A stretch of DNA of 64,000 bases from NCBI GenBank assembly GCA_018398585.1, contig JAGTTD010000005.1, positions 5,821,355-5,885,354 of the forward strand, given 5' to 3'. This DNA comes from Simmondsia chinensis. Taxonomy: Eukaryota; Streptophyta; Magnoliopsida; Caryophyllales; Simmondsiaceae. The position numbers and the translations under genes were made by a program. The notes beneath the pieces were generated by a model that saw only the letters and a program-made list of their open reading frames with translations, was not told the origin of the DNA and did not search any database. This document shows, piece after piece, positions 21,731 through 35,400 of the stretch. The stretch's first letter is position 1. Every line of letters starts with the position of its first letter.

Positions 21731-24700
21731 ATGGCGTGGAGGAGAGCCTTAGGGGCAGTGAAGGATCAAACAAGCATAGGGTTAGCCAAGGTTGGCAGCA
21801 GCACCTCCTTGGCCGATCTCGATGTCGCTATTGTCAAGGCCACCCGCCACGAGGAGTTCCCCGCTGAGGAGCGTCACATTCACGAGATTCTCAGCCTCAC
21901 TTGCTACTCTCGAGTTTTCATTGGTGCCTGTGTCAACACTATCTCTCGACGTCTCAGCAAAACCAAGAATTGGGTAATCTATTCACATTTTTGCTCGATG
22001 ATGTAAATGTCATTAGTTGTCCCCTTGATGGCTGTAGTATCTCAGTTTCTGGAGTTTTTATTGCCAAGAAATAGTTGTTGCTTTATTGTTTTTAGTTTGT
22101 GTCGGTGTTGCGTGTTTTTCCTTCAGCAATACATCTGTTCATCGAGTTAATAATTCTCCCTAAATCTAGCAACTGAGGGTCATAGCACTACAATTGAGGC
22201 TTGAGTATCGTTGATAATGGAGTTGGCTTTTGAAATCTTAGGGTCTTGATTGGAATTATTGGGTTTGAAGAGGTCAATACATTAGTTTGATTCCTTTTTG
22301 TTGTTGCTTTTGTAACAAGTCCTTGTATACTGATGCATTTTGCGATATTACTCGGTTCACAAAAAATAGTTTTTTGTTGGGGGTAATGGTTACATAACAT
22401 TCGTGCATGCAGATAGTAGCGTTGAAGACACTGATGCTTATACAAAGACTGCTAGCAGAGGGAGATCCAGCTTATGAGCAGGAGATCTTCTTTGCCACTC
22501 GTCGTGGCACCCGCCTCCTAAACATGTCCGATTTCCGAGACACCTCCAGCTCTAACTCTTGGGACTACTCTGCATTTGTACGCACCTACGCGCTCTACCT
22601 TGATGAGCGCCTCGAGTATCGCATGCAGGGTGCACGTTGCAAGAAACATCCTGCCGCATACTGTTATGTCAACTACGAGGAATACAAGGAGGAAGAGCAA
22701 CAAGATGACGCCACCTCAGCCTCTACTAGAGCCGCCACGCCGGATAGCCAAATGAAGATTGAGCAGCTTGCATCAAAGATACAACATTTGCAACAACTCC
22801 TTGAACGCTTCTTAGCTACCCGTCCTGCAGGTTGTTTCTCTAAATAAATATCACTTTTCCAAGTCATGTCTTTATATATATATATATATATAAAATATTA
22901 CTTTTAAATATTACAGTAATAATCTTTTACTCTATTTCTGTACACTCAAATTATATAAATTATATGCTCATAATACTTTCTATTTAAATTTTTTTCTCAC
23001 CTTATTAACTAATTTGTATTTTTTTTTTTTTTTTGTTAACGAGGAACTCAGTTACTGGTAAATCCCAACCCATACGACAATCCACACACTATATAAGCCA
23101 ATTAAGTCAAGAATTCATCAGAAAGAGATTAGTAGGGGAAGGAAATCAAACACTAAATCTTTTGACTAAAAATAATACTATCTTTTCACCTGTCGTCCAC
23201 CACTGAGGAAATGTCCCAATGGGTCACTAATTTGTACTTTAGGGACAATAAGGTACTTTTTGGGACATGACGCCTCTTACTAAATAATTTATAAAAAAAA
23301 AATTAAATACAAAGACATGTAAATGCAGGGGATTGAACTGCGGATGTCATGCATAAAGGCTACCAAATATTCTGCCACTAAAGTCGCATGTTCAAAAAAA
23401 AAAAACAAAAAAACAAAAAAAATCGCATATTCTTATCACGTGTTTACTATTACACATGCTTTCTAGCATTTGATGCAAAACCTTTTTAACGAATAGTGCT
23501 TTCAAAGGCAACACTATTGAATGCGACTTTCCTTGTCGAAAGTTTTTGAACTCAAATTCAAAAAGTACCAATTTGTTTTTACTAAGGAATTAATTTTCCT
23601 AAAAGTTAAAGTTAATTGGTAAAGATCCAAAATTAATTTTATATTCTAACATACCCCTTTACACTAATGTCCATTGGACTTGAAGCGTGAATATTACGCA
23701 AGCTCACCTCATACCTTATGATTAAATTAAGTTAACATTGAAAGGCGTTATTAGGATTCGAACTTATGACCTATTACTTAATAAGGCTCTGTTACCATAT
23801 AAAGGAACCAACTTCCTCAAAAGTTTAAGCTGATAGATGGCGACTTTATTGTGATAATAAAAAACCCGTATTTCCATATGGATATAGAAATATTATGTTT
23901 TTTTTTTTCAAAAACCAAAGTGCTTTCTACATTTTATTAGATTTTGGTTTTGTAAATGACTATAGCTATGTTTTCGGTTGCTGTTTGCCCCCGGGTTGTT
24001 GGGCCTTCGTAATTTGTTCCTCCATTTATCCCAAAAAAAAAAAAAAAAAAATGACCAACTATTGTAAACATGATGCTCAACCAATCCCTTGCAAGCCGGC
24101 ACGGTATACAACTCAAAAGACTTGTTTTGAGCTCTGCTAATTTAGCTTCTCAAGTCAAGTCCAAGCCTAGTTTAGCTCAAGCTTTTAGACTCACAAGCCT
24201 AATTGAGCCAAAACTCAAGTCTAAATGAGCCCATGTAAGCCTAGGTCAAGCCTAAATAAGGCAAGCTTAGCTGGAAACTTGTTGAGCTGGATTCAAGCTC
24301 AACCGAGCTGAGCCTGATCCTATGACAAGCTAAGCCTTCAAGCTAAATATAGCCGAGCAAAACCTCAGGCTGGATGAGCTCGGGCTCAGCTCAACAAATA
24401 CACACCCCAAGTAACTACTCATTTTCCTTGTAGAATATGACTCAACCACAAAGCCTGTTTGCGAATGCTGAATACTCACAGGGATAGCTCGGTTCAACCG
24501 CATTGTACTGGTGGCTCTATACCCAGTAGTGAAGGAGAGTTTCCAGATATACTATGACATCGCCAACATCCTAAGCATCTTAATCGACCGATTCATGGAG
24601 CTTGACATACCTGACTGTGTCCGAATCTACGACATCTTCTGCCGCATCTCAAAGCAATTTGACGAGCTTGATTCCTACTACCACTGGTGCAAAGATGTTG

Positions 24701-25711
24701 GGATAGCTAGGTCCTCCGAGTACCCTGAGGTTGAGAAAATCACCCCCAAGAAGCTTGAGCTCATGGACGAGTTCATCCGTGACAAGGCAGCTGCCTCCAA
24801 TAGCGCTCCTGCCAAGGAGGAGGAAAATGACACAGATACGGAAGAGGAACTTGAGCCCAAACATGTGGATATGAACTTGATCAAGGCGTTGCCACCGCCT
24901 AAGGGATTCTCGAAGGAGGTGGTGGAGGACAAGAAAGAGGAGGGAGAGGAAATAGAAGCGGTTCTGCAGCTAGAGGCGGATTTGCTACACTTAGGAGACG
25001 ATGTGCCGACACCAGAAGAACAGGTGAATAAGCTTGCGTTGGCTTTGTTTGATGGCGGGGGTGGTCCACCAACGGGTCCACCACCCCTACCAGTTTGGGA
25101 GGCTTTCGGTGATGGCAAGTCAGACTGGGAGACGGCGCTTGTCCAGTCACAAAGCTCCCTACCCCACCAAAACCCCAACCTAGGAGGCGAGTTCGACACA
25201 ACATTGCTTAATGGTACCTATGCACAAAATTTCAGATAAAATAAAATAAACTGCACAAAATAAATATTTGTATTTCTTCTTGGACCCACCTTAAAATTTA
25301 TAACATGATAAAATTTTCATGTTTACAGGTATGTACCAGAACGGAGCCACAAGTACAGCTCTGGCGGCACATAATATAGGAGAGTCAGGGAGTGCTAGTA
25401 GTGTGGCCATAGGCTCAGTAGGGAACCCACAGATGCTGGCATTGCCAGCACCAGAAGGGGGCTCAGGCTCAGGCTCAGGCTCGAGCAAAATGGTCCACAG
25501 GGACCCGTTTTATGCGTCGCTTGGGGTTCCAGCACCAGCTTATGTGCAGATGTCAGATTTGGAGAAGAAGCAGAGGTTACTAATGGAGGAGCAGCAGATG
25601 TGGGAGAAGTACATGAAGGACGGGATGCAGGGACAGGTAGGGTTAGCTAGGTATCAAGCTAGCCCTACAAACATGGGAGGGTACCCTAATGGATATGGCT
25701 ATGGGTACTAG
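21731..25711 (+). CDS. ANTH-domain clathrin assembly protein (AP180/CALM type)
   Basis: These proteins bind PtdIns(4,5)P2 and clathrin and recruit cargo such as VAMP72 R-SNAREs during endocytosis at the plasma membrane. Four exons give 591 residues with phases closing: 21731-21973, 22413-22830, 24482-25213, 25329-25711; all introns are GT-AG. The ANTH domain fills roughly residues 1-300: AVKDQTSIGLAKV, the lipid-binding segment VKATRHEEFPAEERHI (about 35-50), EQEIFFATRRGTRLLNMSDF, SWDYSAFVRTYALYLDERLE, LYPVVKESFQIYYD and FDELDSYYHWCKDVGIARSS. The tail is disordered and holds short binding motifs: WEAF, DWETAL and DPF at about 523. Length and motifs match the Arabidopsis At1g03050/At4g02650 group (PICALM5 clade); the exact orthology is inferred. 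Intron 2 (1.65 kb) contains SINE-like and AGCT-rich repeats. It is convergent with the decarboxylase gene. Confidence 0.93.
23325..23400 (-). mobile_element. tRNA-derived SINE head
   Basis: On the minus strand CTTTAGTGGCAGAATA (A-box-like) is followed by GCAGTTCAATCCCC (B-box-like) at near-tRNA spacing. It lies in intron 2 of the clathrin assembly gene next to an A-rich stretch. A folded tRNA gene is not supported because the arms do not pair. Confidence 0.45.
23960..24050 (+). mobile_element. possible LINE 3' end with poly(A)
   Basis: A T/G-rich segment ending TCCATTTATCCC plus A18 (about 24032-24050) resembles the T-rich 3' UTR and poly(A) of the LINE derivative at 20226-20570. It is too short for a firm assignment and no duplication was identified. 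Confidence 0.35.
24115..24410. repeat. AGCT-rich dispersed repeat, copy 2
   Basis: A quasi-repetitive run of AAGCCTA, GAGCCAAAACTC, AGCTGAGCC and similar words, related to 9940-10450. It occupies the end of intron 2 of the clathrin assembly gene, about 70 bp from the exon 3 acceptor. Confidence 0.5.
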
Positions 25712-26472
25712 ACACCAGAAGCCGCGTCTTTCTGTAGGGATTAAAATGTTTCGTAAACCCGAACATTTTTCTCGTGTATATTTTGAAAGCATGAAAACAA
25801 ATGATACAATGTTTTTGGTCAGTAAATAGTCAAACTAGAATCGAAATGAAGCTAAAATTACCTATTTGAGCTTGCCTGGTGGTGCGGTTTGGTACTTGAA
25901 GCTGGGTAAGGATATCTTCTACTGTACTGTACATGGCTCATAACAGATATGGCTTTGATCCTTCAGTTGTGATGCAAGGGCATTCATCTGCTTCACCAAC
26001 TCATTAAGACCCGAAAAATAGGTTTATGTCGGTAAAAACGTGTTCAGTTTACAAAAATTGTCTTAGTTTTCTATCTTTCTTTTTCAGGTGTTGTGTTGAC
26101 AATAGTAAAGTGGTAAATACACGGAAAACAATCCCCTCAAATTACAAAAGAAAATCAGGAAAACAACAGATAAAAGCATCGTCTTACAGAAGACGCGTGC
26201 GTGGAAAATTTTCTGAAAAAACTACAAAGTTTCGCAAAGTGGTTACATCTACAGTGGATTTTGAAGTTTTCCCTGCAGACGCTGGGAATCAAGGTATCAA
26301 GCATTATTAGAACAGAAGACGGTGCATAAACTGTGTTTCTATGAACAAACAAACCAATTATAAGCAAAACACAGAAACATCATGATGCGCTCTACATAGA
26401 AGAAACTGTTGCATGTTGTTAGCTGATGCTAGTATACACAATGAGGCTGAGGAAACTCCTTGCAGATCAAGT
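25712..26472. other. convergent intergenic spacer
   Basis: This 760-bp segment lies between the stop codons of two convergent genes and must hold both 3' UTRs. A short frame at 26026-26310 has no family resemblance. No RNA or mobile element was recognised. Confidence 0.5.
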
Positions 26473-29400
26473 TCAGCCTTGTGTCTTGGTGGAGACACCC
26501 AGATTCATACCGACTTGGACTAATGTCTCGAGTGATCTTGCGCTATTGTCTAGGAGATCATCGTCCACCTTTATAGCATCCTGCAGGAAGAGTAGGGTAT
26601 GAAAACATCGTTTTGTATATCATGAAAACCAAATTATATTCATGCACGCCGCAAAATTTCGAACTACAAAACACTAATATTTCAAAGCAAAAGCTTTGTC
26701 TAAAAGACTGTTATTCACTGCTAGTTTTACTGCACTTGTTGGGAATTTCAAGTCAAGCGTAATAGGAGAAAATCCATCAACCATTCTCCATGAGAATTAA
26801 AAGTGGATCATACGGTTCGAGGGTGACCATGAAACAAATGACAGGGCCAGTCCCGAGAATTCACGGCTCCAAAGCAAGTTTTGTTAAGTGGGCCCTCTTT
26901 TTTTATAGACGTTGTCCAGGTCAAGCTAAGCACATTTCAAATATCAAACTCATATTATAATACCAAATAATATATGAGCTTTTATATTATATATTACATA
27001 CATATTTATAATATATTATATATAGGCTGTTATGTTTCCAATTATAAATAGTAAATGTAGTAAGACATACTTATAATATAATTAATTTCAAAACGGGCCC
27101 TTAACAAATTTGCATTGACCGACCCTGAATGACAAGAAGGATGAGAAATCAAACAGAAACGTTGCGTTGAATAGTCAGTCAGACTTTTTTTACTAGGCCA
27201 ACCAAATTCTAGAGAAGTTACGTTTTTTTCCTTCATTTAAGAATATCAAATTATCAAAATGCAAGGTCTAAGATCTACGCTGCACACTGACCTTCTCAAA
27301 GACGCAAATAACAGTACTTCCACCAAATGAAAAGTATCCAAACTGTGATACAAGAAATCAATTGTCAGTACAAAAAGCTGCAAGGATCAGCAGAACAACC
27401 AGGTTACCAAACTCATAGCACATGAATTTATAGTAGCAAACCTCATCGCCTTTCCTAACATAGTCATCCTCCTCCTTTGTAAAAGTGATGCTACCAACCA
27501 TTGTCGCTCCAACGGCAACAAATGCCACCTGCAACCAGATTGCAGCGAAAAAGCATTGCGATCATTTTCCAGAACGTAAATATAAATAGCTGTTGATGCT
27601 CATACAGGGCACCATATGGAATAGATGAACGGCTAAGCGAACAGAGAAGAAAGCTTGACATAAAATTTGTACAGCAAGAAATTATGATAACACAAAATCT
27701 GATGCAGCCCCGCCTTTTAATTGGCGGATAGCTTGGTGGATGGCATTTCGCGAGTTGCTCGGGATGGCGAGACGGGAGGCGTATAGCCGGGAGAAGATAG
27801 AATTTCACCTTAATTAGGAAAGCTTAGATTTTAAATCTAATTAGTTAATTTTATTTGTAATTTTTAGTCTTTATTTTAAAAAGATCACACGGATTGCTAG
27901 ATGGAGCACACGGATTGCAATCTCCACCGTTGATCTCAATTACGGATTTAATTTAAAATTCGTATTAGTTTGAGTCTAGTTAGGAAAGCTCCTCTATTTA
28001 AAGGGAGGGCTAGTTAGGGTCTTAAACATTCAATTTCATAGATTTTCTCATTATTTTGTAGAGTTTTCTCCTATTCTCGGGTTGTGAGAATTTGAGTTAC
28101 TATTTTTCCCCTTGTTTTTATAATTTAGGTAAGCTAAATTAAGGGAAGGCTGTTGAACCTTCCCGTACCCTAAATTTCCATCTACGCGCTGCATCAGTTG
28201 GTATAAGAGTTTAGAACGACTTCTGAAATGGCCCGTGAGCGACAGACATACGCCGCCGTCACAGACGTATATTAGCGAGACTTTCAACAAAAAACTGAGA
28301 GGAGATTCAAGGATATGAAAGAGAGATTCCGGCGAATTGAGATGTGCTTGGTTCAATTGCGAGTGAGTCCCAATCATACACCGGTGGCTCAGCCTCAAAA
28401 CCCGCCAGCAAGGAGTGGCGAGGAAGAAACGGACGAGAATATCCACGAGCCGTATCCGGAAGTTGAAGACCATGGGCGGAACATGCGAGAGACTCGGCCG
28501 AATACATTAATTGTTTAGGCGATCAGGGGTGGAAGTCCGGGCTTCGGAATGATTTTCCGAAGTTTGTTGATGATGGTGTGGTAGTGACGGGAGAGGCTCA
28601 AGATGAGTTGGCGTCACCAGGCAAAGAGAAAGTAGCGGGTGACGAGGGCCGCTTATTATCGGTTAGGCGAGTTGGCTTCACACCTAAGGAACCAGAAGAA
28701 GATGATTGGCTTTGTGATAGCATCTTCCAAACAACGTGCACAATTGGCGAGAGGGTGTGCCGCCTAGTCATTGACTCCGGGAGTTGTGAGAAAGCCATCT
28801 CCGAAGAAGCTGTTCAAAAGCTAGGGTTGAAAACGAAGGAGCATCCGAACCCTTATAAGTTGTCATGGCTCGAGAAAGAAGATTAGGTAATCATATCTAA
28901 ACGTTGTCTGGTCAATTTCTCAATTGGAGCAAAGTACTGGGATGCGGTTTGGTGTGATGTGGTTACCATGGATGCGTGCCACTTATTACTTGGACGCCCA
29001 TGGCAATTCGACAGAGGCACCACCCATGATGGGAGGTGCAATACCTACAACTTTGTGTTTTAGGGCACAAAGATAATTTTGTTGCCTAAGAAGGAGGCAC
29101 CACGTCCAGAGGAAGTCGAAAACTCGAAACCCCAGACGGGAGCTGTGCTCGCCAAGGAAGTTGGTGAGAACAAGGAGATATTCTGCCATAGAGCAAAAGA
29201 GTGTCGGAAGATGCAAGCAGAATATTAGAGGAAGAACGGAGTCCTACACCGCCGTTGAGGAAGGCTCAAGACCAGATAGGTTTGGAGACGGAGGCCCTAC
29301 CGAGAACACTACTTTACCGAATGAGTTCTGTGGAGTATGCAGAGCTTAAACGCCTAGCTGAGAAGCTTTTCGCTAGGAGTACTACTCGAGAGAACTTGAT

Positions 29401-32400
29401 CCCTCAACCGGTTCCAACCTTCTCTATGTTAGAGAAGAGTGGAACTTGGCGGGTGTGCGTTGATGACAAATCCATCAACAGGGTCACGGTATGTTTTCAG
29501 TTTTCCGATCCACATGTAGATAGTCAAGTAGGGATGGCGAGTAATCTAGACATTGACGAGAGTAATGCAACCCTTGATTTGGTGAGAATGATATGGAAGC
29601 GTCCTTGGGATTTGAGGGCGACTTCTCTGAAATCTGGGGAGGATGATGTTATTCACACCTTGGCGGGACAAGCTACAACCTGTATCTTCGCAGAGTGGGT
29701 CATCAATCCACATCCGAGGCAAGCATGGCTGGTTGGAGATTGGCGGGATTAGAAGCTGGTGTCAGGAAACGCAACTTGGCAAGAATCCCAGAAGATCCAT
29801 TGACGAATTCGAGGGCGAATTCTCTTCAGGCCGGAGAGGATGATGCAGCCCCGCCTTTTAATTGGCGGATAGCTTGCCGGGTGGCATTTGGCGAGTTGCT
29901 CAGGATGGCGTGAAGGGAGGCGTATAGCCGAGAGAAGATAGAATTTCACCTTAATTAGGAAAGCTTAAATTTTAAATCTAATTAGTTAATTTTATTTGTA
30001 ATTTTTAGTCTTTATGTTAGAAAGATCACACGGATTGCTAGATGACATTTTTAGTCTTTATATTAGAAAATCTAGCGAATAATAATGATAATATATACAA
30101 GACATTTCAATATTTTCAACAAAATTTATCCAGTACCTAAATGATAAATAGTCAAACAAACAAATTTATATATTAAAATTATTTTATATAAATAATTTAA
30201 ATGTTTAATAATTTTTTAAATTTACTAATTTAAATTTTTAATAACTATAAAAAATTTTCTCTCCCTCTCTCTCTCTCTCTCCCCCTCTCCCCACAGCTAA
30301 CAGTGCTATGGGCAACCCACAGCACTGGAACCTTGCCCTATCATCTATGCTTTGTCAGTTTCAAATTAAATTGACATCACAAGATTAGCAGTAACATAGG
30401 AGATCATGATCCACAACTGTGATGTACATGTTATCTTCCTAGACAAATACCATTTCCGAGCCCAGAATTAGAAACCACAGCTCCAAATATGATGAGGAAG
30501 AACTTCACCTTAAAAGGCAATAAAATATAGTTTTAAAAATCATTTCCAGAGGAAAACTGAGAGCTCTAAGCATGGGAAAGAAGCCGTCTCTCTTGGCAAC
30601 AAAAAGTTTCTAAGACTGTCACCTTCCCTCTCTGGAGCTCTCCAAAGAGCTACATATGTGCTGAAAGTTTTCAACACTTGGAAACCGATATATAAAACCA
30701 CGCAAAAGAGTATTAATCATGCTTCCTTGTTCCATAGTTGAATCCTGGATTTTGATTGAGATCGTTACCACACATGCGACTCGAAGCAAAGTTTTTGCCT
30801 CTTTCTAATGCTTTATTGAACTAAATGGTCAGGAAACATTGTTCCGCCTTTCTATTCCCTTTATCTTTTATCTAGGTTGCCATGTGGTTAGTGAGCTCAA
30901 GAAAGATTCAAAGACAAAAAAAATATGAAAGAAGGGAGCAGTGACTACAGATAACTTGCTTGAAAACTCAGGAAAATAGCTTAGTGCTTGTTTGATATCA
31001 TTTTCTATTTGTAGTTTTTAGATTAGGAGAAACTGAAAACTAGATTTTGAAACAACTTCTTTTTAGTTCCCAACTTTTTGGTTTTCGCTTAAACTAGGAA
31101 AAACCAAAAACAAGAAATAATCGTTTGGAAAATATGGTTTTATTTCTCAAAAACCAAAAACTGGAAATAGAAGACAATACCAAACATGCCCTGAATTTGT
31201 TGATCTTTCGGGGAAGAGATTGGGTAAATAGCACAACTTCTTAATGCAACTGGCTTACACAGCTAAGATCAATAAGGAACGGCATCTAACCTTTCCAAAG
31301 TATTCTGTTGAAATTATAGACACAACTCGCTTGTTCTCTGTAAAGACATTACAATACTTGCTATTTACAGCAATAGGGTTAACCTGCAAAATAATAAATA
31401 TGTAAGAAATCCGGGAAGCTGTTCAAGATTTACAAGTCTTTCTTTTAATCATATAAACACTATCGACAGTATGAATGGTAAGGAATACTGCTCATACAGT
31501 ATACAAGCATCCAGGTATATTAACAAAGCGCTCAATTGTTCCCGAAACTGGAAGGTGAAATCTATGGTAGTCCTGCCACATTTTCGAAAAAATAAAGCCA
31601 TTAAAAGAAAAGATGCAATCTAGAAATACTGAAAGGTTAATTCTGAGTCATAAACTGGAAGGAAGGAAAATCTGAATTAGTTACCTGTGGTGCCAACCGG
31701 AATATCACCAAAGTTCCATCAATAAAACCTTCAGAAGATACCTCGCTGCCCAATAAGCCTTGGACAGAAAATTTTTGACCCTACATAATCGTACAATGAT
31801 AAGAAAGCAATAGAACACATAATTCTAAAAACCCAAAAGTATTTCTATCCTATGTTGCTCAACTTGGAGAGAAGATCAGTTACAATCAAGGATGCATTAC
31901 GGATGCGAGGTTCCGATGAGGCTACTTCAGGAACCTTTTGTATGTTTCTTGTCTAAGTTTGACTCTTTATATCTAGATGTGTAAGGGTCCAATGTTGGTA
32001 CCTATAAGTGAAATAAAGTTGCTCCTTGCATGATTGACAGCAGGAGTAAATCACAAAAATGGCAATTGCTCCGAGATGAAGATGCTCCTAACAATGACAT
32101 CTACCAAGACAATATATATTACAGTTTTTGGGTTCCAAATCTTGATCTAGTCGTCATTTTAGAAGCAAAATAGCGCTCTAAAAAATGCATTCTACTCTTT
32201 GGTCACAGACATTGAGCTTTCACCATTGGAACACCATTTCAAGAAAGCTTTCAATATGCTCGACTTGAACTCACTATTCTCTCTGCAGACATATATTTTC
32301 TTCATAAAAAATTGATATTGTCCTGCTAGTGATGGCAAAACATCTGTTCATCACTTTGCATACACCCAGCTCACACTTCCAGGACCAACAATGGGTTCCA

Positions 32401-35400
32401 TGGCCATTACAACCCAATCATATATTTTGAACAGCACACAACAAAGAAATTATAAGCAGTAATCATGCTTCACATGTTCTATGATATTCTTTTCATTAAT
32501 AATCAAAAAGAAAGATAATGAATTCACAATCAGAAACAAGAGCACAAACTTTGCACAAGTCTTTGCCATGGATAATCTAAGTTCCCAAACTAGAGTTGCT
32601 ACTACACATTGTGATCCCAAAAGTTTACAGTCTCGACTTTGTTTAGCAGTATGAAACATAAACTTAACCATACAAGACCAAGCTTTTTCCAGCTGAGTGA
32701 GGTCAATTTAGTAGCTTGAGGCAAAAAGTTAAAACGCAGTAGGTATGGATCACAGGAGGAGAAGATAATACCCATTTACACCGAGAAATTGACAATAAAC
32801 CTTGTGCTAAATTTTAAGAAGGCATCGCATTGAACATATTGCAAAAGTTGAGCAACACGCATGTGAAAGACAATCTTTGGTGCGCAGCAAGAATTTTCAT
32901 TTTATATAAACATGTTCTAATCAATACCTTGATCCAGAATCTGGTGCTCTCCTCAATAGATTGAAAGGCCATTAGACGGCAATCAGCAGCACATACTGCA
33001 ATATCATCACAATCCACACAGGCAATAGGTCTCACCCCAGGCTTCAACTCCCTGATGAAAAATTCATTAAATGTCTGCACAAGTGGAACACAAGGAATTA
33101 TATCCAAGGTCATGGTGAAGGTATCATCATCGCAGAGTACTTCAGCATGATGAATATTAAAATATGTCAATTTTTATTTCCCAGAATTATGAAAAGTGCA
33201 TGCTGTTGATCAATAAATTCTCTCTCTTGGAGTCCAGAATATATACATACCTTAAAATGGTCCAAAGGGTATTTTACTTCAGATAAGTTGATCTGATCCT
33301 GCAAGTATCACATAAGCAAGAGAATGACTTGAAGTTGCTGACAAAATGTTGACAGATAAACCAGTATATATAAGTCAAAACTGTTCAGGAAACAAAATTG
33401 TGATTATCCAACATATTTATGCAAAACAAACAAGTCACATGCTTCCGTACATTCACACGTAAAGGAATCAGTGCCTAACTGCCGTAGGAATAAACGATTT
33501 GAGTCCTTACACTTCTGAAATCATTTTCTAATCAAAAGTCAGAGGCGCAAAGTCTGAGCTTGTAGCCCCAGATTATCATCTATGGCATTAACAAGCTATT
33601 TTTCCCAAAAGGATGGAGATGGAACTACGCTGCTTTGTTCTTTTACATCAGTGATAATGCAATACCCAGCATATTTCATGGCTTCCCTCAACTACCAGAT
33701 GCCAGGATGGAGGAACTTACAGATCAGCAATGTGTTAATCTAAGTCACCAGAAAACAAAGGTTTACTATAACCTACAGGGTCCATGGTGAAATTCTTTTC
33801 TGTTTATTCCTACATCCTCACATTCTTCACAGTAATAGTAATATTGTTAAATAAGCGTCCTACAAGGCAAGCTATCTCCAACTTACAGGTCACGCAGCTG
33901 TTATTACATATCGCTTTTAGAATAAAAAAAGTGGCAATGTAGGTCACGAAGTGACGGAATGATGCTAAGTTCACGTATGAGGCAGTATACCATATAGTTC
34001 CAACTTCAGTACCATTTTCGTTCAAAGAATACCCTTGATTATGTGCATAGCATCACAAAAGATGAGACGGTTACATTTCATGGAAGCCATGCATATGGAC
34101 AGGAGTATTTGTGTACAGTGAGATATCATTTCAGCATTTCCTACTGGTGAAAGGGGAAAATCCCCAGTAAAAGATCATGAGTACATAACCATAATTAATG
34201 CCTCACTAGGAAAGACTCATGCCTGGAAGAACTCAATGAATTTTGGTATTTCCTTCGCAGAATCCACTGAATTCATCTGTTTCCCCTGCTTTTCAGAGAG
34301 GTTCTGTAAGATTTCCTTTGCCCCTGCATTGTTAATATAAAGCATTGTAGAAACCACAATTGAATATATAAAAGCATAAAATGAAAATAGCCAAATGAGA
34401 CAGTTAAAAATAGCTATAAATGGAATTCTTTCTTCAAGTGAATGACAACGAACAGAAGGCAAGCTCTTCATATGTGTGCCACAACATCATCACAATTCAA
34501 ATGGCACTGTAGGATTAACTGCAGGTGAAGATTAGTGATAAAGATATCTCTCACGAATATTTCAGGGTATAATTAGAAGTGCAAGCACTCGACATTAGGT
34601 TAATCTTTCAGGGTCGCATTCACATTAATTATAAACCCAAAGACTCTGGATGTCAAGCAAAAATCAAATGGCTTTCGTCAAGTCACTCAGACAAAGGATT
34701 ACGAAAAAAGGAAAAAGGCACCGTCTTTCCATTTATCAGATAGTTAAAGCCTAGAAGGTTGCATCACAAGAGAGCTGTGAAGGGACGAAAAACATTTTTT
34801 TTTTTTTTTCCACACAGAACGGCTCCATATTCGACTGAGAAACACCAAAGCAGACCAATCCAATGGGCATGCCACAGATGCCCAGTGTACCAACTTTGTC
34901 GCAGAAAATTAGCAAACATGAAAATAAGGTACCAAATTAAGGTGAACTCGTAACCTTACTATACATGACGAAAATCCTAGTTCCCAGTAAGTCCAAAAGT
35001 CACTCTCTCTCATCCCTTATTTCAATTTCCACTCGTACGAAAAACAAATGATTTCATCGAGGGGAAGGAACACTAGATTACAGACTTTTCTCACTCTCCA
35101 ATCATTCACTAGCAGACTGTCCTCGAATTGAACAATTTCCTCATATCAATTGCAGTGCTGGTCTCTAGATTGGATTCTATTCAACATATTTTGCTTAATC
35201 ACAGCTTTAGCATCTTCACAAAGCTTAGATGATCTATCCATCGTTCAGGATCCAAAGCACCAAATTCTTTTCCCTTCTGAGAATAAGACAAATTTCTATA
35301 CAACAAAAGAAGGGAAGAATAAAAGAAAGCCTCCAGATGTGTAATCACTCGAAAGAAAACATGGCATTCAATGCAGATTGCCAAATAAAAGAGCAACTAG

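Larger units (their letters stand above)
27700..30045 (+). mobile_element. internally deleted Ty3/gypsy element
   Basis: A 5' LTR (27700-28196) begins TGATGCAG and ends CTGCATCA and is followed by GTTGGTATAAGAG, a slightly altered initiator-Met primer site. A second, truncated LTR begins at 29841 after the purine-rich GGCCGGAGAGGA and matches the first for about 205 bp. The internal part is only about 1.6 kb and carries decayed gag/protease and a short RT scrap. The element lies in intron 18 of the decarboxylase gene, antisense to it. Confidence 0.85.

Noticed and set aside
24649..25204. Long minus-strand frames across exon 3 of the clathrin assembly gene
   Set aside because: Antisense shadows of a real exon; the plus frame carries the ANTH-family sequence and splices in phase.
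34033..34223. Ordinary GT donor for exon 13 of the decarboxylase further downstream
   Set aside because: Any GT after 34223 would include an in-frame TGA and break the conserved junction with exon 14.
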